From the NCBI GenBank assembly GCA_026770585.1, contig MU647854.1, forward strand, positions 1 through 48,950: 48,950 nucleotides of DNA. The letters run 5' to 3'. Under the pieces are notes generated by a model that searched no databases, was not told the DNA's origin, and saw only the letters and a list, made by a program, of their open reading frames with translations. The DNA comes from Baffinella frigidus. Its lineage: Eukaryota > Cryptophyceae > Cryptomonadales > Baffinellaceae. Made by a program: the position numbers and the translations under genes. Below are positions 34,730 through 42,661 of the stretch, in pieces (the stretch's first letter is position 1; every line of letters starts with the position of its first letter).

Positions 34730-37700
34730 ATGTACCGGGAAATGTGTTTTGTCAATAAAACAGACGAGCGAATCATTGCACCAACTCCTGTAGTGGTAGC
34801 CTCGCCAGAGAAAGCAAATACCACTGTTGTATGCGATGGAAGCATATACGACCCAACGAAACCATACCTATTCGTAACGCTGGGGAATCATATCGTAAAA
34901 CCACTGAAGGGCCAGACAGAGGAGCTTGGCTTTGACGCGACGAGCGGTCGCATGTTCTCGACGGTATCCTTGCATGACCGGTGTGGTGCAATCGTTGCGT
35001 GTGCAAAGCATGCCGATGCATTGAAAGATCTTGGCTACCCGGTTGTTGAATGGGGGCAGACGATTGCATTCCCTATGTGTGCAAAGGCAATCAAGCGTAT
35101 GGACGTTGGCAAGTACCTCGGCGCCGTAGCCGTACACACCTTCACAGAGCCTATGCATTGCCACAACCAGACATGCGGGTCTACTGGAAATATCATAGGA
35201 GACGGCACATACGACGGATGCAATCATCTGGCAGGCGCCTACATCCCGGTGGCACTGGCACTAGAAGCTGCGACGAAAGGAGACACCCTGGTGAACTGTG
35301 AAACGAAACACAGTGGACTGGAACTGCAAAACCATATTGTAAAACTGATTGTCGGTACAAACGCTACCTCCGTCTGTTTCCAAGACAAAACGGGTGGATC
35401 AATCGCAGAAGACGGGAAGGTCATCAAATGCACCAACGCTGTGAGCGACACCCTGCCACTCGTCGTGACTTCCAAGCAGGTGACCCCTGGGTTTGATTCA
35501 CTCATACAAGAAATGTCAGGATCTAAAAAGAGCTTCGCATCGAAAGTAGATTCAAAGATCGCTTTGGACATCGGTGGGGGTGTTTTTGAAAAGTACGATA
35601 AGCGGTTGGAAGCATCGATCCGTGCATATGCATCAAAGAAAACCGAACTAGGCGCAGGGAACGTATCCCTTGCAGGAAAGGCAACACCACCGAAAGCAAT
35701 CGACGTTTGTGACCTTTCCGCAGTTCTACAGAAGTCGTTTGTGACAACCGCGATGGTTGCCATGAAACAGCCAATGTGCATTGGCGCGCCCACGGTTGTG
35801 ATATCAACGGCAGACTCTGCCGGCAAAGACACTACGAAAGTGGCAGGTCTCAAGGAAGCGGCTAAGTACGGAGACAGGTTCTCAACATGCAGCTACACCC
35901 TCGAAACCGCACACCAGATGGTCCCCGACAAGCACATTCACAAATTCTTTGGGATTGTTGCTATCTCACATGCCCTCTTTCTCTCACAGATGACGTCACG
36001 GGAGGCTTATGACATCTGCGCCCCGTTTGCAGACACAGACTCACCCTTCTTGGACTGTACCGACCCATCCTGTGAGTGTAACACAAAAGAAGCTCCCCCC
36101 GCTGAAGTTGTCAACACTACCTCTATATCTTCTAGATTCGAGAACATGATACTTGGGGTATCACAAAACATTGCTATTTCTAGCAAAATGCAGACCGGGC
36201 GGTGTAAAGACCCGATTCCCATCGGAGATACGCACCCCAAAAACAAACCCAAGCCCAAGAAAGACATCCAGTGTAAGGCGGGCACGTCGTTCTGCGGGAC
36301 ATGCACTTGTAACGAATGTACCCGTAACGCGAAACTGCTACATTTCGCACAACTTGTGGCGTCGTGCACCCACGCGTACCAGAAATGTGACAACTATGTG
36401 GCAGACCAGACGATGTGTGCCGTTAATGTCAATGGCATCCCCCAGTACAAATCAACCGAGTCAATGCTCCCATTCGGAACCGCCATGAAAGCTATCATGA
36501 TGAAGAGTGGGCCAACGGAAGCCGACCCGGTTAAGGTACGCGTGGGCATGAACACCGACGATTGTGAGAACTGTGCCTTTCAAAGCAAAGCTATTCTAGA
36601 CACACTGACATGTGGTTCGAAGTGTGTGTCTGGTGATTATTTCCACGGTGCAAAAGACAACAAGACTTACAATTCTGCATCCGATGACGAAACGATTCGC
36701 TGTATGCGACTGGGCAACCTACCAAAAAACGACCAGCGCCACATCTTGTTGGCTGCACATGCGGTCGGAAAGATGGTGCAAGCTAACTTGTCATATTTTG
36801 TGACAGGTTCTGCAAGCAAGGCAAACGACGTGAAATCAACAAAAACAAGCACTGAGAGTGGTGTTCATGTGAAGAACAACTGCATGTCACAGTTGAACGG
36901 ACCTAACCCGTCGGTGGATCTCTCGGCAGAGGCTGGAAATGGTTTGAACGCATTTGGATCCAAGTCAATGGGACAGCGTGTAGGCAGACATTTGAACACA
37001 GACTCTGAAGCAGGCGCTGGTCTATCTGGACACTGTACATGTACGTTGAACATCATCCGAACCGACGGAATGGTGCATACAACAATCGTCGAGGGCACCG
37101 CGCACGTTCGCATGGGTCCGGGGGATAAGGCATCTACGGTCGACCACCGTGGCACCTTGTCATCAAAGGTCGACGATGATGCAAAGATCAAAGGTGCAGG
37201 CGGCTACTGGAAAGGCCCGTATAACGTGGACAATGCTGTTGATGTATCACTGAAAGGGCTGCCGTCTTCGCATGTAGCAACAATTTCAAACCGGCTGCAG
37301 GTGCCCGGTAGTAACATGCGAGCGAGTATGTTCATGGGAACAAGTGAGCATGTCTCCGAAAACTGCGAGACTTTCTACAAGAATATTGTATCGTTGGGAG
37401 CATACCAGTGTGTGCAAACCAATGGCAAAGGCGGTGTTCGGCCTGGGGCGGACGTGAAAAAATACTTGAATCAGAAAGTGCTACCGGTTATCTCTTCAGC
37501 CATCGCAATTAAAGGAGAAGCGGCAGTTGTCGAGGCGATGGGTGAGGCAACTTGTGCAGTGGTACAAGCCATTGACACAGGAACCGAAAACTACGCTGTG
37601 TTTACGAAGAACTCTGCCCGGTTCCGTTCAGCAATGTCACCACTACGGCTGAGCATTGAATGCCAAGACCGGTATATGCTTAATTCTATGGGTAGCCTCA

Positions 37701-37957
37701 ACTCTCTAAAGGTCAACTTCCCCGACGACGAAAAACTGAAAGCGAAGTACGGGAATGTTTATTACACATCCCACGTTACACACGTGCCGCATGATGATAG
37801 CACCGAAGGACACGCCAAAATATGTGAAAGCATCGGAAACCACGCCTTGCATATGAACAGTGAATATGTAAATGTACGCATTGCGAGCCCGGTGACAATA
37901 GGTTCAAATGAGATAGTTACACTGTATAGGGTGTATGGCATGACGGACGGGCTCTGA
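34730..37957 (+). CDS. Unknown 1075-aa protein with possible papain/transglutaminase-like Cys-His motif
   Basis: No signal peptide or membrane helix is seen, so it probably acts inside the cell or virion. A Cys-rich putative zinc-binding block lies at about residues 510-560 (CGTCTCNEC followed by spaced Cys and His). After it comes D-D-C-E-N with Cys at residue 612, then G-H-C with His at residue 768 and E-G-T-A with Glu at 788. That order (Cys, His, acidic) is like the papain/transglutaminase fold, in which a DCE motif carries the nucleophile. The assignment is inference and needs structure prediction. The N-terminal 400 residues look like mixed alpha/beta. I considered a herpesvirus-type single-strand DNA-binding protein because of length and the zinc-like block, but could not support it. 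AATAAA follows the stop by 60 bp. Confidence 0.75.
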   Translation: MYREMCFVNKTDERIIAPTPVVVASPEKANTTVVCDGSIYDPTKPYLFVTLGNHIVKPLKGQTEELGFDATSGRMFSTVSLHDRCGAIVACAKHADALKDLGYPVVEWGQTIAFPMCAKAIKRMDVGKYLGAVAVHTFTEPMHCHNQTCGSTGNIIGDGTYDGCNHLAGAYIPVALALEAATKGDTLVNCETKHSGLELQNHIVKLIVGTNATSVCFQDKTGGSIAEDGKVIKCTNAVSDTLPLVVTSKQVTPGFDSLIQEMSGSKKSFASKVDSKIALDIGGGVFEKYDKRLEASIRAYASKKTELGAGNVSLAGKATPPKAIDVCDLSAVLQKSFVTTAMVAMKQPMCIGAPTVVISTADSAGKDTTKVAGLKEAAKYGDRFSTCSYTLETAHQMVPDKHIHKFFGIVAISHALFLSQMTSREAYDICAPFADTDSPFLDCTDPSCECNTKEAPPAEVVNTTSISSRFENMILGVSQNIAISSKMQTGRCKDPIPIGDTHPKNKPKPKKDIQCKAGTSFCGTCTCNECTRNAKLLHFAQLVASCTHAYQKCDNYVADQTMCAVNVNGIPQYKSTESMLPFGTAMKAIMMKSGPTEADPVKVRVGMNTDDCENCAFQSKAILDTLTCGSKCVSGDYFHGAKDNKTYNSASDDETIRCMRLGNLPKNDQRHILLAAHAVGKMVQANLSYFVTGSASKANDVKSTKTSTESGVHVKNNCMSQLNGPNPSVDLSAEAGNGLNAFGSKSMGQRVGRHLNTDSEAGAGLSGHCTCTLNIIRTDGMVHTTIVEGTAHVRMGPGDKASTVDHRGTLSSKVDDDAKIKGAGGYWKGPYNVDNAVDVSLKGLPSSHVATISNRLQVPGSNMRASMFMGTSEHVSENCETFYKNIVSLGAYQCVQTNGKGGVRPGADVKKYLNQKVLPVISSAIAIKGEAAVVEAMGEATCAVVQAIDTGTENYAVFTKNSARFRSAMSPLRLSIECQDRYMLNSMGSLNSLKVNFPDDEKLKAKYGNVYYTSHVTHVPHDDSTEGHAKICESIGNHALHMNSEYVNVRIASPVTIGSNEIVTLYRVYGMTDGL

Positions 37958-38016
37958 GAATGACGGGATGTCTATAAAACTCTGAGATTCTCTTGTATTA
38001 AAGCGAGACCATTCTT

Positions 38017-38022
38017 AATAAA
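38017..38022 (+). terminator. AATAAA signal / possible promoter element
   Basis: AATAAA 60 bp after the 1075-aa gene. The overlapping TTAATAAATA also lies about 30 bp before the ATG at 38052, so the same bases could serve as TATA-like promoter for the next gene. Confidence 0.4.
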
Positions 38023-38051
38023 TACCAAAGGCATCACCCTACAACCACACA

Positions 38052-38741
38052 ATGAAATTCACCCAATTACTATTCAACACACGTAGTCTTAATACTATGA
38101 ACCACATCTTCTATAGAACTGGAAAAATGATAACACACATCGAGCTGGTCGGTCTCATACGGGATATTTCACATGTTACAGCGTGTCTGCAGTTGGTAAT
38201 ACTGTTGTTCATTATGTTGACAGGCATTCCAGGGGTATACACACAGGACGATGGTTTTATGTACATCAGTGACAACTTCTGTACTAAGAAAGTACTAGCA
38301 GGCCTCTTTGTGTTTGCAACACTTCCTAGTTGGGTCTTGCTTGCATGCTCTGTGTCCATGGAGAAGGATCCTGTGAGACGCCATCTCTTGCTATTGTTGA
38401 TTTCGACACCGTTTCCAATAGGCATAGGGATCGTTTTTTTCTCGTTATGCACAAACCCGGGCTTGCACTATGTCTATGTAAATCTATTCGTCATGACGGT
38501 CGCCAGCGTACATTTAGCAGTCGCAAGCACTGCACGCCATTTCGTATATTCACAGTTATACTTCGTGCTACTAGTCTGTACATCCATAGCTGGACTCGTC
38601 TTCGTGTTGTTTGCAGTAATCGGGACTGGGCCCGGGACATCGAGAAATGTGGCTGTCATCTCTGAATATATCGCAGTTGGTGGATTTATTTTTTGTAACA
38701 GTCTCACAAGTGATCGTATCCACGAACATATCCATTTCTGA
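38052..38741 (+). CDS. Six-helix membrane protein, DRAM/Frag1-like, 229 aa
   Basis: Six hydrophobic segments are visible at about residues 43-62, 80-100, 110-131, 142-160, 168-190 and 200-217. The loop before helix 2 contains YISD and the last helix starts with SEY. Together with a VHL-type His in helix 4, this is reminiscent of the Frag1/DRAM/Sfk1 family (PGAP2, DRAM, TMEM150). Eukaryotic members act in GPI-anchor remodelling or in lysosomal/autophagy regulation. The resemblance is by eye and weak; a generic polytopic membrane protein is the safe call. The ATG at 38052 is first in frame; Met at residues 16 and 26 are alternatives that keep all helices. It converges with the acidic protein gene, 25 bp away. 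Confidence 0.7.
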   Translation: MKFTQLLFNTRSLNTMNHIFYRTGKMITHIELVGLIRDISHVTACLQLVILLFIMLTGIPGVYTQDDGFMYISDNFCTKKVLAGLFVFATLPSWVLLACSVSMEKDPVRRHLLLLLISTPFPIGIGIVFFSLCTNPGLHYVYVNLFVMTVASVHLAVASTARHFVYSQLYFVLLVCTSIAGLVFVLFAVIGTGPGTSRNVAVISEYIAVGGFIFCNSLTSDRIHEHIHF

Positions 38742-38766
38742 CAGATCCTACACAACGTACGTACTA

Positions 38767-39717
38767 TCAATCAGTATCGACGATAGCGACACCAACCACC
38801 GACCGAACACCCTCGGAAACAACCTCCCCTGAAACCTGCGGCATCTCCCCATCCTCACAAAGACCTGCCCCAGAAGCCTGCGTCGTATCCCCACCCCCCT
38901 CGCCTGTCTCGTCGTGGTCTTCTTCAGGATCATCGTAGTCCGTATCAGAATCGTCAATATAAACAACGGTATTGTCAAAATCACTATCGTTTTGTTCGCT
39001 GTCGTCGTCGCTGCCACTATCCTCGTCGTCTTCAGACCAAGAACCAGTACTGTCCTGAGCCGTCTGTACACGGATCGGAGATGCGTCGGATACATACGAA
39101 TCGTCCACCACGAACGACGCAAGGCTTTCGTTATCTTCGTCATCATTGTCGATTTCGTCAAGGTCCTCTACGTCGGATTTCACAGCCGCCTCGTCGTCGG
39201 AGTCACACGGTATATCCGGCACTTTCCCTTCGAGGGACGCAACCACCCCCCCCGCATCGAGGGGCTCAACAACCATAGGCTGTTTTTGATAACTTCTCTC
39301 CCCGCGAGTCACACGGTCAAACTCTTCATTGATATGGTCCGCAGCACTCTTAAACATCGAAGACGATTCTTTGCACCGTTCCCACTTAAGCACTTCTTGC
39401 ACACGCTGTATCGCCGCAGCAGCTGCGGCACGCCGCGGGCGCTTGTTTGGATAGCCAGTAGTATCCTCCCCAGTGGTCATTGTATCGCCTGGAGTCGCAG
39501 TGTCACTCCCCATAGAAGACTCTTCAGAGGCCAACATACAGTTGTCGTTTATAACCCCGTTGGTTGATTTGTCAGTGGCAGTATCCATCGGAATCGCTAC
39601 AGGGATTGCCGACAATGACCTTATATCTGCCATGTGCACATCAAGCGGTTCCTCGAACGTATCACATACATGCACATCGGGACAGTTACAGCTACTGGGA
39701 ACGAAAACCCCTTCCAT
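38767..39717 (-). CDS. Acidic nuclear-type protein, 316 aa
   Basis: The longest frame begins at a GTG at 39804; the first ATG is at 39715-39717 and is preferred. The N-terminal 100 residues are Thr/Ser/Asp-rich. A basic KRPRR followed by a run of Ala (about 105-117) looks like a nuclear localisation signal leading into a short helix. The C-terminal half is strongly acidic with Asp/Glu/Ser runs (about 190-290) around a SFVVDDS core, a motif style seen in Spt6-like and other acidic nuclear proteins. It may be a histone- or transcription-factor-binding protein; no family assignment is possible. High Asp/Ser content suggests disorder and phosphorylation. Confidence 0.65.
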   Translation of the reverse strand: MEGVFVPSSCNCPDVHVCDTFEEPLDVHMADIRSLSAIPVAIPMDTATDKSTNGVINDNCMLASEESSMGSDTATPGDTMTTGEDTTGYPNKRPRRAAAAAAIQRVQEVLKWERCKESSSMFKSAADHINEEFDRVTRGERSYQKQPMVVEPLDAGGVVASLEGKVPDIPCDSDDEAAVKSDVEDLDEIDNDDEDNESLASFVVDDSYVSDASPIRVQTAQDSTGSWSEDDEDSGSDDDSEQNDSDFDNTVVYIDDSDTDYDDPEEDHDETGEGGGDTTQASGAGLCEDGEMPQVSGEVVSEGVRSVVGVAIVDTD

Positions 39718-39817
39718 ATAGTTGTATAACGGTCTCTTTGTAATACCTGCAGTATAACCGTGTACTCTAGTATTTTTTGTTTCAAAGATGTCACATATCA
39801 ACACGCTCTAAGACTTC

Positions 39818-39994
39818 CTACTTCGGGAATTTAGACTTCAGGTTGATATTGTAAACATTAGAACAATCAGTGTAAACACAGAATGTGTGACAGTCGGACA
39901 AGATGCATCGGTACAAAAGGCCATTACTGCGAGCCTTTTCTGTAACCGGGAAGTCTACGAGTGTCCACCCTTCGTCCTCACGGTCTACCATCAT
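39818..39994 (-). CDS. 58-aa Cys/His miniprotein
   Basis: A short open frame fills the 361-bp gap between two minus-strand genes. Tandem ATGs lie at 39992-39994 and 39989-39991, and a TAG at 39818-39820. The protein has five Cys and one His in the spacing C-x4-C-H-x2-C-x4-C with a further Phe/Tyr-rich core (YRCILSDCHTFCVYTDC). It ends with a basic Lys-rich tail. This could be a small zinc-binding or disulfide-bonded protein. The composition is not that of random sequence, and the same-strand position between genes supports it, but there is no homology evidence and no clear TATA box. Confidence 0.4.
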   Translation of the reverse strand: MMVDREDEGWTLVDFPVTEKARSNGLLYRCILSDCHTFCVYTDCSNVYNINLKSKFPK

Positions 39995-40054
39995 GAATAA
40001 GATGTATTCAAACGATAGACACCCCGTGTCTTGTTGCCTGTAAACTTTGTTGTT

Positions 40055-40060
40055 TTTATT
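40055..40060 (-). terminator. AATAAA poly(A) signal (minus sense)
   Basis: Plus-strand TTTATT, 19 bp past the stop of the 166-aa minus gene ending at 40079. Confidence 0.5.
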
Positions 40061-40078
40061 AAGTCTCTGTCTCTGACC

Positions 40079-40579
40079 CTACACAGAAGACATTGCGCTG
40101 TGCTTGCGTCGCTTCGGTAATACAGCAGAACTCTTGAAAGCCGGTCCACTGCTAGAGACGTTGCAAGCTGGTGGCATGGTAGACTGGCACTTGCCACCAC
40201 TACGATCGGAGTCGTTGTATAGAGAGACACTTGCATTATGGAATGCTGTCGTATTTACATTCCAAACGCCCATGTCATGGAAAATAAGTGACATCCCTTC
40301 GCAAATATCTCGGACGTTTCGAAGTCCTCTCGTACAATCCCCAGGAGCCTGGGTATGTGACAAGGTTGGGGTGGATATCTGTACATTGCGGAGTGTAACG
40401 ACAACAGGTAACCCATCTAGCTTAACCGAAACCCCCTCATTGGGGTACATCTTCACCAACAACACGGTCCCGGTTGGTGGAGCTTTGTCCGTATATCTAC
40501 AATAAGTCCGTTGGTATACCGCTCGAGGGTACTTAACACGTCCTAAGTTGTGTATATATATAACTTTACCGGTGACCAT
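40079..40579 (-). CDS. Unknown protein, 166 aa
   Basis: The longest frame begins at TTG at 40627; the first ATG is at 40577-40579. Residues 1-80 have alternating hydrophobic strands (KVIYIHNLG, TGTVLLVKMYP, LPVVVTLRNV), suggesting a small beta domain. The C-terminal 50 residues are Ser-rich and basic (PKRRKHS), a possible nuclear localisation signal. There is no signal peptide or membrane helix. No family is recognised. An AATAAA follows closely. The next gene on the plus strand starts 67 bp away, so the two may share a promoter. Confidence 0.6.
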   Translation of the reverse strand: MVTGKVIYIHNLGRVKYPRAVYQRTYCRYTDKAPPTGTVLLVKMYPNEGVSVKLDGLPVVVTLRNVQISTPTLSHTQAPGDCTRGLRNVRDICEGMSLIFHDMGVWNVNTTAFHNASVSLYNDSDRSGGKCQSTMPPACNVSSSGPAFKSSAVLPKRRKHSAMSSV

Positions 40580-40645
40580 TTTTAGTTTTTTTTGCCCAGT
40601 CTTTACACCCAAGTCCACACTGTACAACCACTTGGTTAATCCCCG

Positions 40646-41074
40646 ATGTTGAACTTGTGCACAGGCAACTCACGAACGAGAATCAAAATCGAATGTACTC
40701 GCTTCTACAGCCAATACGAACTATTCAGAACTATACGACTCCTAAACAAGTCCACCCCCGTCTGGCTAGAGTACGGTCCCAACCTATACCAACCAATCAA
40801 TACCGACCATGAACTTCGGTTCGCGTGTCAACTTGTGGAAGGTGACATCGAATCGTATATGTCGAGTGAAGATCAAGAAGAACACAGACGGACCATACTA
40901 GACCAGGTACACACCAGGGAGTATGAAAACATGACGACCCGTGCCAGGAGACCGCGGAAAGACAAAGAGTTTACCAAACCGAAACGCATGAGTAACATAA
41001 CCCCCGTGAATAATACCACAACCCAGGCCATACCGGACCAACCGGCATCTCCAACGGACACCCCAGACGAATAA
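40646..41074 (+). CDS. Unknown protein with basic tail, 142 aa
   Basis: The ATG at 40646 is first in frame. Residues 1-75 look globular (many Leu, Tyr, Phe, Arg). From about 75 the protein is polar: an acidic stretch with Ser/Glu/Asp, then a basic cluster (RARRPRKDK at about 98-106, KPKRM at about 111-115) and a Pro/Thr-rich disordered end. The basic clusters suggest a nuclear or nucleic-acid-binding role; that is inference. A TATATATA run at 40551-40560 lies about 86 bp upstream. It converges with the coiled-coil gene with an 11-bp gap. Confidence 0.6.
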   Translation: MLNLCTGNSRTRIKIECTRFYSQYELFRTIRLLNKSTPVWLEYGPNLYQPINTDHELRFACQLVEGDIESYMSSEDQEEHRRTILDQVHTREYENMTTRARRPRKDKEFTKPKRMSNITPVNNTTTQAIPDQPASPTDTPDE

Positions 41075-41085
41075 TACGGGTTGTT

Positions 41086-41673
41086 CTAACGACTTCCCGT
41101 AATGCGAGAGCCACCCGGTTTGTCGGTGTGTTTCATAAGACCGTTGACAACTTTGCGTTCACGTGCAGCGTCGTTTAGATAATAAATGAATCGTTCCTGC
41201 AGATTTTCCAATTCTGATACAGAACGGCTGTAGTCTAGTCTGCATTTACTACAGGTGTTTTCGGCGACACGGAGAGATTCCTCGATGGTTCTCATGTCTT
41301 TCGACTGTTGGAGAGACTGTGCCTTCATACCCGACAACTCTCTATGGAGACCCTTCGTGATGGAATGTTTCTCCACGAGTTGCTTATTGGAGACATCTAA
41401 GTGGTGTTCAGTTTCACGCAATTTCCCTTTCATTTTATCCACCACCGCCAGTAGTTGAACTACATGCGACTTTGACTCGGCAAGCTCGGAGGAACGTTCT
41501 TCCAAAAGGACTTCGAATTGATCGTTCTTGTCCCACTCACTCTCTAACGCACCAAGAAACTCGAGTTCTTTTTTCTTGATATATTCACACATGAATTCGC
41601 CATGGCGTTTGTAATCAGCACGGGAACCACGTCCTTCGAACTCGATCTCGGAATATTCCAATACAGTTGTCAT
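41086..41673 (-). CDS. Coiled-coil protein, 195 aa
   Basis: The ATG at 41671-41673 starts the frame. Residues about 25-180 show heptad-like patterns rich in Glu, Lys, Leu and Gln with almost no Pro or Gly, indicating a long coiled coil and probable dimer. A C-x2-C pair (CSKC, about 143-146) interrupts it. The C-terminus is basic (KPGGSRITGSR). No family beyond coiled coil can be assigned; it could be a scaffold or structural component. The upstream region to the chromodomain gene is divergent. Confidence 0.7.
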   Translation of the reverse strand: MTTVLEYSEIEFEGRGSRADYKRHGEFMCEYIKKKELEFLGALESEWDKNDQFEVLLEERSSELAESKSHVVQLLAVVDKMKGKLRETEHHLDVSNKQLVEKHSITKGLHRELSGMKAQSLQQSKDMRTIEESLRVAENTCSKCRLDYSRSVSELENLQERFIYYLNDAARERKVVNGLMKHTDKPGGSRITGSR

Positions 41674-41981
41674 TTGTATTTATCATACACAAAGTGTATA
41701 TTATATATGACACCACCGTTTGTTTTTACGGAAGAGGGCATCGTCATGTTTACCAACTTATGGTCGATATCTGACACACCCAGCGTGTTACCATATGTTT
41801 ACATATCAAAGAGTGGTACCACGTGTTACCATACATATTTGTAAAGTGGCTCTCTCTCAATGGACTGGTAGGTGAATGTTTAGTCAACTATAACCAGTAA
41901 AAATACACAGACACCAACTTCTCAACCCCACCAACTGAAACTCCCCAGTGACACGGTCTAAAAACACCACCCGAACCGGTG
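41674..41981. promoter_or_regulatory. Divergent intergenic region, 308 bp
   Basis: This region lies between the coiled-coil gene (-) and the chromodomain gene (+). TATATAATATAC in minus sense near 41697-41708 may serve the coiled-coil gene. A 45-residue plus frame beginning at ATG 41707 is open but has no supporting feature, so I leave it uncalled. Confidence 0.35.
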
Positions 41982-42377
41982 ATGGAGCCATGCAAGAACA
42001 ACAATCCCACCACACCGGCCATGAAAAGGACCAAGAAACCCTCCAAGTCCAGGTTGTTGATCCGGAAGAAGGGGTTTTGGAAGAAGGACAGCGACCTCGC
42101 CAAGGTGGGAGGGGTGGAGAAGAGTCGTTTCTACCCCATTGACGCTGTACGAGAACAACGCACCGGGGTTCATACAGGAATGGAGTACCTTGTCTCCTGG
42201 AAGGGATTCGACCGCGATGAAGACTCCTGGATCGACGAACTACCATCGTTTTTCGCACGCCAGTGGAGAATCGAGAAAGAATGGACAGATACGGCGCTAA
42301 GTGCGTTTGTAACACCCAGCAACTCCAGCCTCGATGTATTATCTCACATGGCATGCCTCGAACTTGCCATGGTTTGA
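41982..42377 (+). CDS. Stand-alone chromodomain protein, 131 aa
   Basis: The longest frame starts with GTG immediately before the ATG at 41982. A basic N-terminus (KRTKKPSKSR, RKKGFWKK) is followed by a chromodomain at about residues 47-97. Its signature is FYPIDAVREQR, then MEYLVSWKGFDRDEDSW and a short ELPSFF helix start. The aromatic positions equivalent to the HP1 cage are F/Y at 49-50, W at about 73 and F at about 76, so methyl-lysine binding is plausible. Chromodomain proteins read methylated histone tails in the nucleus. Similar domains end chromovirus integrases, but no other retroelement sequence is present here. The function would be chromatin targeting, of host or of viral DNA. Confidence 0.8.
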   Translation: MEPCKNNNPTTPAMKRTKKPSKSRLLIRKKGFWKKDSDLAKVGGVEKSRFYPIDAVREQRTGVHTGMEYLVSWKGFDRDEDSWIDELPSFFARQWRIEKEWTDTALSAFVTPSNSSLDVLSHMACLELAMV

Positions 42378-42508
42378 TACACCATTAAGTAGGAGAAAGT
42401 AGTAGAACAGAAGCGTTTAGGGAGCGGGAAGAGGGTGTCATGGGTGTATAATACAAGGACCAAACCACAAAACACACTTGGTCGGGACCGTCCATTTTAC
42501 TTTCACTG

Positions 42509-42514
42509 TTTATT
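42509..42514 (-). terminator. AATAAA poly(A) signal (minus sense)
   Basis: Plus-strand TTTATT, about 148 bp beyond the stop of the F-box-like gene ending at 42662. No other gene is visible in 42378-42661. Confidence 0.35.
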
Positions 42515-42661
42515 CGTCAATGCGCCTATAACAGATATAGAATACGACACTTGAATGGAATACACCCCGGTCATGGTATACATATTACCGGGTCCTCCTC
42601 GTGCGACCGCAGTAATCCATATTATTCTAATGCTGCAACTCGTTTTGTTTGGTATGAAACT

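Noticed and set aside
34730-37957. Herpesvirus-type single-strand DNA-binding protein or capsid protein
   Set aside because: Length and a Cys-rich block are suggestive, but I could not match family motifs with confidence.
38748-39567. Frames of 137 (minus) and 217 (plus) residues over the acidic gene
   Set aside because: Both overlap the acidic nuclear-type gene and are Arg/Val-rich shadows of its Asp/Glu codons.
41602-41844. Plus-strand frame of 80 residues
   Set aside because: Its first third overlaps the coiled-coil gene; the remaining 45 residues have no supporting signal.
41884-42354. Minus-strand frame of 156 residues
   Set aside because: Antisense to the chromodomain gene, which has a recognisable domain.
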